A stretch of DNA of 64,000 nt from Cupriavidus taiwanensis (GCF_900250075.1 NZ_LT977070.1:1054001-1118000), one strand, 5' to 3'. Numbered from the stretch's first letter, positions 26,307 to 36,178 are shown. The notes: a model not told the origin generated them from the letters alone. Program-made: numbers and translations.

Positions 26307-26741
26307 CTACATTCTCGACGCCATAACGCGGGTCAAGGAACTCGTCGCGTCTATTCGGGTGAAGAACTGAGGCGGATGGAATCTGGAAGAGGCGTCTCGA
26401 AGGGCATCAAGTGGGACAGGGTCCTGCATTCGTCGCACATCTTTCAGTTCAAGGACAAAAGCTGTTTCTAGGCCTTCCACATAGTCGAAGAACTCAGCCT
26501 TCTTCAGGCCAGAGCATTGACCAAACCGTCGCCAGATCTGGCTCGGAGTCAGCGTATGAGTTGCCGCAACCACAGCGCGGCCCACTACGCTACCTACTGG
26601 TTGTTTGACATAGAGCCAGACAACGGTCCCGCTGACAACATGCATAGTTCGTCTTCGCAACTCAACGCGCTTTGTTCCAGCCAGGATATTGTTTGCATGC
26701 CGCTCGTCGAGCGAAATCAGGACATGGTCATTCGTGCTCAT
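26307..26741 (-). CDS. Small ASCH/PUA-like domain protein
   Basis: About 144 residues from the ATG at 26741; this start overlaps the end of the upstream gene by 14 nt, implying translational coupling. HVLISLDERHANNILAGTKR followed by VELRRR, and GTVVWLYVKQPVGSVVGRAV, form the start of an ASCH-type PUA-like beta-barrel, a fold that usually binds RNA or modified nucleotides. The C-terminal half (SQIWRRFGQCSGLKKAEFFD and YVEGLETAFVLELKDV) continues this domain type. It could be an antitoxin, RNA sensor or partner of the upstream fusion; function unknown. Confidence 0.72.
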   Translation of the reverse strand: MSTNDHVLISLDERHANNILAGTKRVELRRRTMHVVSGTVVWLYVKQPVGSVVGRAVVAATHTLTPSQIWRRFGQCSGLKKAEFFDYVEGLETAFVLELKDVRRMQDPVPLDALRDASSRFHPPQFFTRIDATSSLTRVMASRM

Positions 26742-28908
26742 ATCCATAAGCCTTTGCAAGAATACTTAGAACTTGATTGCTATCGATAGCTTGAGTGCTG
26801 AGTAGCTTAACGGGGGTGCCGCAGTTTAGTTGTCGCAGTGTTTCGCCGTAGACAGGGCGCGGAAGAATATTCAGATTGTCGAACACGGTGACTGTACGAG
26901 TGTCTGTCTTTCCGATGGATTCGAGTTGATCTGGCTCGAATACAGACGCGTCCAACTCTGCATGCCCCATAGCATCTCGATCCTGCAGGTAGGAGCGTAC
27001 TACTCGACCTACGGCAACAATTCCTCCCAACCCTCCTTTTGTCTGGGACTCATAGAAGAACATCAGTGTCCCAACCGCAAATTTCGAGAGCGTCTTTGGG
27101 TGGCTGAGGTAGTGGCGCTGCTGATACATCTGCACTCGTGGCTGAGGGAGCAGAGATCCTTGGGGCAGATGCTGGAGAAGGTGTTCGGCAAACTGTCTGC
27201 GAACCGGTGTAATGACCCCTTGGCGCCCGCGCAGGCAGAACAAGCCGGGTGCAAGCATGCTTTCGAGCTTCAGGAGTGGAACGTGAGTCCTATTGCCATT
27301 CGCAGTGTAGACCTCAATGTGTTGATTGACGCTTCTAAACGCGGGCGAGTCTTGTGGCAAGCGAACTCCTGAGGCTGCGAGTAACGCTTCTCGTTTCTGC
27401 TGCCAATTCTTGTCGGTCACTAGCCCATTAATGACAATCTTTTGTAACTGAGCTTGATAGCCGTCGCTGGCAGTAAATCCGAGGGAGTGGGCTTCGGCGC
27501 GCATAAGCGATTGCGAAGCTGGAAACCCCAAGCGGATGAGCACGATGGCATCGGAAGGAATTTGTTCATTAAGTTTACTCAACATCAGCCGCGCGCAGTC
27601 AGTTGCAGCCGCGGATCGTTCCTCAATGGCCACCATCGCAATGATAGTTTTCTGGTCAATCGTGTGGCGCCAAGTCAAGTAGCCGACAATGCCGTCGTCA
27701 CTTCGTGCAACGTAGCGGCGGATCGTCTGCGGGGAACTGTCTACCGTTGCCCATTCCGCCAATTGTTGTGACGGGGGGACGTTCCACTTAGACAGCATGG
27801 CTCTGATGTCTGCGTCGTCAGTGCTCTGGGCTTCGTTAAACGTTAAGACCCGATCAGGTTTGGTTCCAAACGCTGTGATTTCGACGGGGTGTGGCTCCTG
27901 AAGAGTGAACGCCGAAGGAGATAGAACATCAATTCCATACCTGTCTCGAAGATCGCCTGCGGCGCCCAAGATGGTTGCGTCACTCGTTACCAGACCCTCC
28001 AGTCCATGGGAGATTGCGGTTGCTAGATGCTTTAGATCGGATCTATCGTTAGGGGTAAGTGCGTTGCGTTGGCTTCTTTCGCGAAATACGAGCGCTTCAA
28101 GTTCTGTGGTGAGCTGTTCGGATCCATCCTCGAGTACCGGGTATGCGGGCAGGATCGATGCGAAGTCTTGCATAGGGTCGGTCTTGCCCGGAGGGCAGGA
28201 CCTTGCCAGTTCGTTGCGAATTTCGGAGCTGATCGCAAGGCTACATACTTGCATTCGCTCCGCGCGAAACAGGTTGACGACATCGTTGCGTCGCTGTCTT
28301 CGAGGTCCCAGATCGAACAAGACGTTCATATCCAGGAGATACGTTGGCTTGCCAGTTCCTGCAACGAAATCGAGACCAAGTGGATTCATTGAGCTGATTC
28401 CGCTTACACCGAAGAGTTGTGGTGAGGCAAGTTCATGGTTCCGTACCACGATCATGCGCCTCCGCTTACCGCGGCTGCCTCCTCCGGGCTCAACGCGCTG
28501 AACATAGAAATTCTGTGCTTCCCAAAACAGATTCGATTCGGATAAATCTTCCGCCACACGCGCTTCAATCGAGACGTACTGGAGATCTGTCAGATGTCGT
28601 TTGAGTCTTTCAACAAGCCTTTCACCTAACCCTAATCCGCGGAAGCTTGGGGCGACAAAAACCTGGAGTATCTTTGCCCTTGGCTGTCTAAGGTCAAAGA
28701 GTAGATGTCCCGCATATTGACGCTCGTCGCCATTCTCGTTTGCCGCGACAAAGAGGTTTCCTTTGGTCGCGTACTCTAGATAGACCGAACTTGGGAAAAA
28801 ACCGAGCGCGTCCTTGGCTGAATCGGCCGCGCTTCTAACACGCTCAACGAATGGAACGACATCCTGTCGTTGAGTCAGTATCGATACACCCCTCTGCAAG
28901 TTGTCCAT
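26728..28908 (-). CDS. GNAT-PIN-GNAT-like-PUA multidomain fusion protein
   Basis: About 726 residues from the ATG at 28908; a GTG at 28956 is possible but lacks a ribosome site. Residues 20-140 are a GNAT acetyltransferase with the acetyl-CoA loop VFVAPSFRGLGLGERLVERL. Residues 188-335 are a PIN-like nuclease: D193 in TYLLDMNVLFDLGP, Glu near 229-233, D291, and D310 in GLVTSDATIL. Residues 355-500 look like a second, degenerate GNAT domain (VARSDDGIVGYLTWRH). Residues 600-726 look PUA/ASCH-like (TLMFFYESQTKGGLGGIVAV). The mix of acetyltransferase, RNase-type fold and RNA-binding barrel suggests a toxin, tRNA-targeting effector or defence protein. Codon use is less GC-rich than its neighbours. 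Confidence 0.75.
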   Translation of the reverse strand: MDNLQRGVSILTQRQDVVPFVERVRSAADSAKDALGFFPSSVYLEYATKGNLFVAANENGDERQYAGHLLFDLRQPRAKILQVFVAPSFRGLGLGERLVERLKRHLTDLQYVSIEARVAEDLSESNLFWEAQNFYVQRVEPGGGSRGKRRRMIVVRNHELASPQLFGVSGISSMNPLGLDFVAGTGKPTYLLDMNVLFDLGPRRQRRNDVVNLFRAERMQVCSLAISSEIRNELARSCPPGKTDPMQDFASILPAYPVLEDGSEQLTTELEALVFRERSQRNALTPNDRSDLKHLATAISHGLEGLVTSDATILGAAGDLRDRYGIDVLSPSAFTLQEPHPVEITAFGTKPDRVLTFNEAQSTDDADIRAMLSKWNVPPSQQLAEWATVDSSPQTIRRYVARSDDGIVGYLTWRHTIDQKTIIAMVAIEERSAAATDCARLMLSKLNEQIPSDAIVLIRLGFPASQSLMRAEAHSLGFTASDGYQAQLQKIVINGLVTDKNWQQKREALLAASGVRLPQDSPAFRSVNQHIEVYTANGNRTHVPLLKLESMLAPGLFCLRGRQGVITPVRRQFAEHLLQHLPQGSLLPQPRVQMYQQRHYLSHPKTLSKFAVGTLMFFYESQTKGGLGGIVAVGRVVRSYLQDRDAMGHAELDASVFEPDQLESIGKTDTRTVTVFDNLNILPRPVYGETLRQLNCGTPVKLLSTQAIDSNQVLSILAKAYGYEHE

Positions 28909-29020
28909 GACTCTGCTGTTTGAGTTGTCGCCGATGGAGTGTATCCGGAAGATCACAATTACTAAGCAGGGAACAGTTCCTCGATCGAGCCGTCGGAGCC
29001 CTCACCAAATGTGAGTGGAC

Positions 29021-29072
29021 GACACACCTGCATTCATACTGTACATATATACAGCATGAATGCAGGTGTGTC
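29021..29072. repeat. Perfect 17-bp inverted repeat upstream of GNAT-PIN operon
   Basis: The arm 29021-29037 (GACACACCTGCATTCAT) pairs exactly with 29056-29072. After one mismatch the stem continues with CTGTA/TACAG around a CATATA loop. It lies 112 bp upstream of the predicted ATG of the fusion gene. It could be a strong operator, an RNA hairpin, or the recombination end of an inserted element. Confidence 0.85.
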
Positions 29073-29215
29073 TTCTTTCCAGATGGGTTAGCAGTAAGAG
29101 TGCCGGCCTGAGGGCGGCGTGACTGCGGTCGGTTCTTGTCGAGTTGTAGCCCCGCGGGGGGGGGTACCTAACCCATTGAAAAATAAAGGGATACAAGCCA
29201 AGTGACGATCAGGGC

Positions 29216-29254
29216 AGTTCAGAGTTGAGCGAACGAAGTTCAAAGTTGAGTGAA
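29216..29254. repeat. Imperfect direct repeat (two 18-bp copies, 21-bp period)
   Basis: AGTTCAGAGTTGAGCGAA at 29216-29233 and AGTTCAAAGTTGAGTGAA at 29237-29254 differ at two positions. The 21-bp period equals two helical turns, so two proteins could bind on the same face of DNA. It lies about 50 bp upstream of the groESL -35 box. Confidence 0.7.
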
Positions 29255-29304
29255 TCTCGACAGCTGCGCCCGTCCTCCGGGAAAACCCGCATCCAGCGCC
29301 TGTC

Positions 29305-29333
29305 TTGAAATGCCCCTACCCCGTCCCTATAAT
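29305..29333 (+). promoter_or_regulatory. groESL promoter
   Basis: TTGAAA (29305-29310) and a perfect TATAAT (29328-29333) are separated by 17 bp, a near-ideal sigma-70 promoter. CTTGAAA with CCCTAT also resembles a heat-shock sigma-32 promoter, so both may start here. The -10 box abuts the CIRCE operator. Confidence 0.85.
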
Positions 29334-29359
29334 TAGCACTCGTCAGGGGTGAGTGCTAA
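29333..29359 (+). promoter_or_regulatory. CIRCE element (HrcA operator)
   Basis: TTAGCACTC (29333-29341), 9 nt, then GAGTGCTAA (29351-29359) matches the CIRCE consensus exactly. It overlaps the transcription start region of groESL, where HrcA would repress the operon in unstressed cells. Confidence 0.95.
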
Positions 29360-29453
29360 CAGCCCTCTGCGACACCTGAACATTTCTGACGGCCGTCGCC
29401 TCGGTAGCCGGCCGATTTGTGATCAAAAACTCACTTTGTATCTAGGAGTCCGT

Positions 29454-29744
29454 ATGAATCTGCGTCCTCTGCACGACCGCGTGATCGTGAAGCGTCTGGA
29501 CAACGAAACCAAGACCGCGTCCGGTATCGTGATTCCCGACAACGCTGCCGAGAAGCCCGATCAAGGCGAAGTGCTGGCAATCGGTCCCGGCAAGAAGGAT
29601 GACAAGGGCAACAACATCGCCCTGGACGTCAAGGTCGGCGATCGCGTGCTGTTCGGCAAGTATGCCGGCCAGGGCGTGAAGGTGGATGGCCAGGAACTGC
29701 TGGTCATGCGCGAAGAAGACATCATGGCCGTGGTCAACAAGTAA
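29454..29744 (+). CDS. groES: Co-chaperonin GroES (10 kDa)
   Basis: A 96-residue protein from the ATG at 29454 (ribosome site AGGAGTCCGT). [20 protein letters not shown], the mobile loop [20 protein letters not shown] and the C-terminal [20 protein letters not shown] are textbook GroES. It caps the GroEL barrel in the cytoplasm. The longer in-frame start at 29349 overlaps CIRCE and is not real. groEL follows 47 bp downstream. Confidence 0.98.
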
Positions 29745-29758
29745 TCCGTTACTTGTAG

Positions 29759-31435
<1,677 letters not shown>

Positions 31436-31475
31436 TCCATCCCCGGCCAACTGCCCGCGAGGGCAGGCTGCGATG

Positions 31476-31513
31476 AAAAAACCCCCGCGGGCGCGAGTCC
31501 GCGGGGGTTTTTG
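31476..31513 (+). terminator. Intrinsic terminator of groESL
   Basis: ACCCCCGCGG (31481-31490) and CCGCGGGGGT (31499-31508) form a stem with an 8-nt loop, followed by a T-rich tract. The A-run before the stem makes it potentially bidirectional, so it could also stop minus-strand transcription coming from the TonB receptor side. Confidence 0.9.
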
Positions 31514-31520
31514 TTTGGGT

Positions 31521-31730
31521 CTAGCCGCGCTGCGCTGGATGCCCCGGCACAACCCGCGCCGGCACATGCATGCGCGCGGCCAGCATCGGTACCACCGCCA
31601 CGGCGTAGGCCGCGGCAACGAGGAAGTAGGTGGATTGCAGGCCGAGCGCCTGCGTACCCCAGCCCCCCAGCGCGATACCAGCCACCTGCGACAGCTGGGT
31701 GACGCGGATCTGGGAGTCCTGGTCGTGCAT
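31521..31730 (-). pseudogene. C-terminal fragment of an MFS transporter
   Basis: About 69 residues, MHDQDSQIRVTQLSQVAGIA, LGGWGTQALGLQSTYFLVAA and AYAVAVVPMLAARM, look like the last one or two membrane helices of an MFS carrier. The remaining protein is absent because the TonB receptor stop codon lies only 27 bp upstream. It may be the remnant of a siderophore exporter once encoded after the receptor; that link is inference. Confidence 0.55.
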
Positions 31731-31756
31731 GCCGTGTCTCGCGCAGTCGCCGCCGT

Positions 31757-34000
31757 TCAGAAATCCACCGTGGCCGACAGCAGCACCGTGCGCGGCGCCG
31801 CCAGCGAAAAGCCACCCCATGAGGTCACGCCTGCCCAGTAGTCGCGATCGAACACGTTGAGCACGTTGGCGCGGAACGTGGTGGCCTTGCCGCCGATCCT
31901 GGTGGTGTAGCGCGCGCCGACGTCAAAGCGCGTCCAGGCCGGCAGGCTGGCGGTGTTGGCCTGGTTCACGTACTGCCGGCCAGTGTAGAGCATGGCGCCG
32001 GTCAGCGTCAGGCCCGGTACCCACGGCAGGTCCCACTCGGCACCGAGGTTGGCCTGCACTTCCGGCACGCCGATCGCGGTCTTGCCGACACTGGCCGCGG
32101 TCGGGGATCTGGTGATCTCGCCGTCGATCAGCGTGACGCCGCCAAGCAGGCGCACGCGCGGCACCACTTCACCGAACACGTTGAACTCGAGCCCGCGGTT
32201 GCGCTGCTCGCCATTGACGGAGAACACGTTGTTATCGAGCTGCCCGGTGGGCTTGGCGATCTGGAAGGCCGCCAGCGTTGTGGTGAAGCGGCCGATGTCA
32301 AATTTGGTGCCGATCTCGTACTGGTCCGCCTTGTATGGCGCAAAGGCTTCGCCGGCGTTGCTGGCCGTGGGCGGCGCCACGTCGCCGCGGCTCAGGCCCT
32401 GAATGTAGTTGGCGTAGACCGACCAGTGCTGCGTTGGCTGCACCACCAGGCCCACCATCGGCGTGGTGGCGCTTTCGTCGTAGTAGGTCGAGACCGCGCC
32501 GGTGGCCTGGTTGTAGTTGCGTGTCCTGACGCGTTGCTGGCGCAGGCCCAGCGTCAGCAGCACGCGTTCGTCGAGGAAGGACATGGTGTCGGACAGCGCC
32601 ACGCCGCTCAGGTCGGTGGCGGTGAAGCGCGGCACCGTCGAAGGCGCCTGCAGGTTCTGCGCGGGCTGCGTCACCGGATCGTAGATGTTGGAGGCCACCG
32701 GCGTGCCCGAGGTGAACGCGCGGTCGAAGCGCTCGGTATAGGCGCTGGCCTGCAGCGTGACCGCATGCTTGACCGCACCCGTGGCGAAGCGTGCGCGCAA
32801 GCCGCCGTCGAAGGTGCCGCGGTCGACCTTGAATTTGTAGAAGGTGGGTGTGCTCAGGGTATCGCCCTGCGCATTGGTGATCATCGGCGTGGTGCCGAAG
32901 ACCCGGTCGACGCGGCTCCACCCGCCGCCGGCGCTGGCGAACGCCGTCAGTGAATCGTTGATGTCGTACTCGGCATGGAACAGCACCGCTTCCTCGCGGC
33001 CCTTGGAGTACTCCCACGGCTGCGTGACATTGCGCCGGCCGTCAGGCGCTCCCGGAACCGCCAGCCCGGGCGAAATCATCAGCGGCCGCCCCGGCGCATC
33101 GATGCGCTCCTCCTGCGCCAGCACGTCCAGCGACGCGCGCAGCTGCTTGCCGCGATAGTCCAGCGCGAGGGCCCCCACCGGCGCCTTGCGCGACTGGTTG
33201 TCGGCGGTGGTGTCGCCGTTGTAGTAGCTGCCGTTGGCACGGATGCCCCATTCGCGGTCCTCGCCGAAGCGGCGTGCCACGTCCAGGTGACCGCCGAATT
33301 GCGTGTCCGACGCGTAGCTGGCGGTGAACCGGGTCAGGTCATCGCCGGCGCGCTTTGGCACGATGTTGATCACGCCGCCGACGCCGCTGTTGGGCGACAT
33401 GCCGTACAGCAGCGCGGCGGGACCCTTCAGCACCTCGACGCGTTCGGCGTAGTCGGTGAATACGCGGTAGCTGGGTGCAATGCCATACAGGCCGTTGAAG
33501 GCGATTTCCCCCGAGTTGGATTCATTGATCGGAAAGCCGCGGATGTAGAACGTGTCGATATTGGCCCCCGCCAGTCCGGTGGCGCGCACCGAGGGGTCCT
33601 TGCTGAGCGCCTCGGCCACGGTGGCGGACTGCTGGTTCTGGATCAGTTCGGCGGTGTAGCTGGTCAGGTTGAAGGGCGCCTTCATGATGGTGGTGTCGCC
33701 GAGCATGCCGAGCCTGCCGCCGCGGGCGACCTGGCCGCCGGCATACGGCGGCGGGACCTGGTCTGGCTCGGCGCTGGCGCTGACGGTCACCTGCGGCAGG
33801 GTCGGCGCTGCCGGCCGGGGTGCGGTGACACCGCCGGACGTGCCAGCCTCCTGCGCGCTGACCGCTTGTAGCTGGAACGTGACCAGCACACCCATCAGCA
33901 AATGCGACAGCGCGAGCGGCGGGCACCTGCGCGGGCAGCGCGGCGCAGCAAGACGAGCAAGGCTGGCGCGCACGCGCCCCCGGTGGTTCGTGACTGACAT
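31757..34000 (-). CDS. TonB-dependent siderophore receptor
   Basis: About 747 residues from the ATG at 34000 (AGAGG nearby); the frame extends to 34072 without support. A signal peptide ends near LQAVSAQ. The plug domain starts around TTIMKAPFNLTSYTAELIQN and DPSVRATGLAGANIDTFYIR, with VEVLKGPAALLYGMSPNSGV GG typical of ferric-siderophore receptors. The barrel ends with a C-terminal Phe (LLSATVDF), the outer-membrane assembly signal. A Fur-box-like site lies about 90 bp upstream, so iron control is likely. The ligand is unknown. Confidence 0.93.
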   Translation of the reverse strand: MSVTNHRGRVRASLARLAAPRCPRRCPPLALSHLLMGVLVTFQLQAVSAQEAGTSGGVTAPRPAAPTLPQVTVSASAEPDQVPPPYAGGQVARGGRLGMLGDTTIMKAPFNLTSYTAELIQNQQSATVAEALSKDPSVRATGLAGANIDTFYIRGFPINESNSGEIAFNGLYGIAPSYRVFTDYAERVEVLKGPAALLYGMSPNSGVGGVINIVPKRAGDDLTRFTASYASDTQFGGHLDVARRFGEDREWGIRANGSYYNGDTTADNQSRKAPVGALALDYRGKQLRASLDVLAQEERIDAPGRPLMISPGLAVPGAPDGRRNVTQPWEYSKGREEAVLFHAEYDINDSLTAFASAGGGWSRVDRVFGTTPMITNAQGDTLSTPTFYKFKVDRGTFDGGLRARFATGAVKHAVTLQASAYTERFDRAFTSGTPVASNIYDPVTQPAQNLQAPSTVPRFTATDLSGVALSDTMSFLDERVLLTLGLRQQRVRTRNYNQATGAVSTYYDESATTPMVGLVVQPTQHWSVYANYIQGLSRGDVAPPTASNAGEAFAPYKADQYEIGTKFDIGRFTTTLAAFQIAKPTGQLDNNVFSVNGEQRNRGLEFNVFGEVVPRVRLLGGVTLIDGEITRSPTAASVGKTAIGVPEVQANLGAEWDLPWVPGLTLTGAMLYTGRQYVNQANTASLPAWTRFDVGARYTTRIGGKATTFRANVLNVFDRDYWAGVTSWGGFSLAAPRTVLLSATVDF

Positions 34001-34085
34001 GACAAAACCTCTTTTTGCTACTGATGGAAGTCGGGGAGGGGGCGACGAGCGCAGCTTCGGGGTGCGCCGCAAAAAAGATGGTATT

Positions 34086-34104
34086 GCAAATGCGAATCGT
34101 TATC
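34086..34104. promoter_or_regulatory. Fur-box-like site
   Basis: GCAAATGCGAATCGTTATC matches 14 of 19 positions of the Fur consensus GATAATGATAATCATTATC. It is upstream of the TonB-dependent receptor gene on the minus strand, the place expected for iron repression. Confidence 0.65.
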
Positions 34105-34218
34105 AACTAAATTGAGTGGAATCCGACCCGATCTGCTGACCCATCAGTGCCGCTGGCGCAGCCGAGGGGAGGGCGCCGCGTGCGCAGGCACCCATGACGA
34201 CACAAAGGCGCGGCCGCG

Positions 34219-34992
34219 TCAGACTTCGACCACGCAGCACCAGTCGAAGGACTTGTTCTCCAGCTCGCCGGTACGGCGGCTGACATAGCCGCGCGGGTTG
34301 CACACCACGCGCGAGTTGTCGACGCAGTAGTCGAAGCTGGTGTGGGTATGGCCGTGGATCCACAGGTCTGCCTGCGCCACCAGGTCAGGCCGGCGTGACA
34401 GGAAGCCGCCGGAGACCAGGTCGTGCGAGAAGCGCGGATCCAGGCTGCCGAGGTCCGGGCCGTGGTGCGTGACCACCACCGTCTTGCCGGCGTAGGGCAG
34501 CGCCAGCTGCGCCGACAGCCAGTCGGAGGCGGCCAGGTGGCGTGCCAGTGCGTCCTGCGGCGTGAACTGGCGCATGTGGCCATCGTCGCCGCGGATCTCG
34601 ATCAGCCGGTGGTCGTACATCGCTTTCGCGCACGCCTGCATCGCCTCGTCGCGCCGGTCGGTGCCGAACAGCGTGTAGTCCGTCCACCACGTCGTGCCGA
34701 TGACGCGTACGCCGTCGAATTCCGCGACGTCGCCATTGAGCAGGCGCACCTGCGGATGCGCTGCCGCGGCCTCGGCCATCTGCTGGTCGACGGTGTCGAA
34801 ATTGCTCTCGTAGTACTCGTGGTTGCCCGGCACATAGACCACCGGCTGGCTGAACGTGCCGATGGCCCAGTCGATGCCGTCGCGGCCGTTCGCGATGTCG
34901 CCGGCCAGTATCACGAGGTCGGCATCGCACGCGGGCACGGACTGCGGCAGGTTGTGTTCGATGTGGAGGTCGCTCAGGATGCGTAGCTTCAT
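34219..34992 (-). CDS. Calcineurin-like metallophosphoesterase
   Basis: A 257-residue protein. All metal-binding motifs are present in order: LSDLHIEHN (D-x-H), LVILAGDIANGRDG (GD), VYVPGNHEYYESN (GNHE), VVTHHGPDLGS (H) and DLWIHGHTHTSFD (GHTH). It should hydrolyse phosphoesters in the cytoplasm, with substrate unknown. Its stop lies just downstream of the tonB-receptor promoter region, in the same direction. Confidence 0.92.
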   Translation of the reverse strand: MKLRILSDLHIEHNLPQSVPACDADLVILAGDIANGRDGIDWAIGTFSQPVVYVPGNHEYYESNFDTVDQQMAEAAAAHPQVRLLNGDVAEFDGVRVIGTTWWTDYTLFGTDRRDEAMQACAKAMYDHRLIEIRGDDGHMRQFTPQDALARHLAASDWLSAQLALPYAGKTVVVTHHGPDLGSLDPRFSHDLVSGGFLSRRPDLVAQADLWIHGHTHTSFDYCVDNSRVVCNPRGYVSRRTGELENKSFDWCCVVEV

Positions 34993-35103
34993 CGGGACTC
35001 CAGGCGGGTAGGGCGCGCGCTGCGTGGCCTCGGCGCCGCAGGGGGATTGCCTGCATTCTTCAGAAGCCAGACCGTCCGGTCAAGCCCCGGGATTCGCCCG
35101 GCA

Positions 35104-35135
35104 AAGCAAAAAAGCCCGGAACCTGGGTTCCGGGC
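35104..35135 (-). terminator. Intrinsic terminator at the end of the tad operon
   Basis: GCCCGGAACC and GGTTCCGGGC (35114-35135) make a perfect 10-bp stem with a 2-nt loop. On the minus strand it is followed by TTTTTT, so it terminates transcription from tadC. Confidence 0.88.
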
Positions 35136-35203
35136 AAGTGACTGTCTTGCCGGCATTGCACCGGGAGACAGCCGGGGGAAACTGTCGCGGTTTCCCGGAG
35201 GGC

Positions 35204-36178
35204 TCAACCTGCTTGTCCCGCCATGGTTGGCAGCAGCACGCGATAGATCTGGATGAAGGCCGGCCCCAGCAACACCAGCAGCAAGGACGGAAAGATGGTG
35301 AAGATCAGCGGGAACAGCAGCTTCAGCGCAATCTTGGCGGCCTGCTCCTCGGCGCGCATGCGGCGCTTGGTGCGCAGCATGTCAGACAGCACGCGCAGCG
35401 ACTCGCCCAGGCTGGTGCCGAAGCGGTCGGCCTGGACCAGCATCGACGCAAACTTGTCCACGTCCTCCACGCCGGTGCGCAGCGACAGGTTGGTCAGCGC
35501 CTTTTCCTTCGAAAAACCCGAGCGCAGTTCCAGCAGCATCAGCTGCAGTTCATCGGCCAGCACCGGACAGCGCAGCGCCAGCTCGTCGGCCACGCGCATC
35601 AGCGCCGCATCCAGGCCGAGGCCGGCTTCGACGCAGACGGTCAGCAGGTCGATCACGTCGGGGAATTCTTCGAAGACGGTGCGCTGGCGTTGGGAGACCT
35701 TGCGGGCGAGGACAAGATTCGGCAGGTAATAGCCAATCGCGCCCAGCACCGCCAGCAGCACGAACATCAGCTGCTGGCTTTGCTGGCCGGGCTGGCTGCT
35801 GACAGCCAGCAGTCCGAGCATCGGCAGGCCGACCGCCAGTACCGTCTTGGCGCCGAAGTACAGCGGCGCGGCGTTGGCATTGCGCCAGCCGGCATTCATG
35901 AAACGCACGCGCAGCTGCGAGTTCTCCCAGCCCTCCTTGGGCAGCGACAGACGCGATACCGGCTGCGCCCACTTCACCAGTTTTTCGATCAGCGCCTGTT
36001 GACGACCCTGGTCCGGCTGGAATGTCCCCGCCTGGCCGGCGATCTGTTCGGCCCGGCCGCGGAGCCGGTGGGGCGAGAACACATGGAGCACGCCGAACAC
36101 CGTGCCGAACGCGGCCACGAAGATCAGCGCGAGCACGATCATCTGGTCGCTCTGGAACCCCTGGAAAATCTCTTGCAT
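35204..36178 (-). CDS. tadC: Tad pilus inner-membrane protein TadC
   Basis: About 324 residues from the ATG at 36178 (GGGGAGTCCATC upstream). N-terminal membrane segment MIVLALIFVAAFGTVFGVLH, two central segments, and the T2SSF domain around PDVIDLLTVCVEAGLGLDAA and FGTSLGESLRVLSDMLRTKR. The last helix is near LLFPLIFTIFPSLLLVLLGP. TadC and TadB form the inner-membrane platform for Flp pilus assembly. It is the last gene of the locus, followed by a terminator. Confidence 0.92.
   Translation of the reverse strand: MQEIFQGFQSDQMIVLALIFVAAFGTVFGVLHVFSPHRLRGRAEQIAGQAGTFQPDQGRQQALIEKLVKWAQPVSRLSLPKEGWENSQLRVRFMNAGWRNANAAPLYFGAKTVLAVGLPMLGLLAVSSQPGQQSQQLMFVLLAVLGAIGYYLPNLVLARKVSQRQRTVFEEFPDVIDLLTVCVEAGLGLDAALMRVADELALRCPVLADELQLMLLELRSGFSKEKALTNLSLRTGVEDVDKFASMLVQADRFGTSLGESLRVLSDMLRTKRRMRAEEQAAKIALKLLFPLIFTIFPSLLLVLLGPAFIQIYRVLLPTMAGQAG

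Larger units (their letters stand above)
28957..29332. other. Intergenic region with repeats between accessory operon and groES
   Basis: This 376-bp gap holds a long inverted repeat (29021-29072), a run of nine G (29156-29164), a 21-bp-spaced direct repeat (29216-29254) and the groESL promoter near its right end. No coding potential is seen. It must contain the promoter of the minus-strand GNAT-PIN operon and probably marks the right edge of the inserted segment. Confidence 0.7.

Noticed and set aside
29156-29164. Run of nine G as a phase-variation tract
   Set aside because: It is not inside a gene or between promoter boxes of a recognised gene; a single tract is weak evidence.
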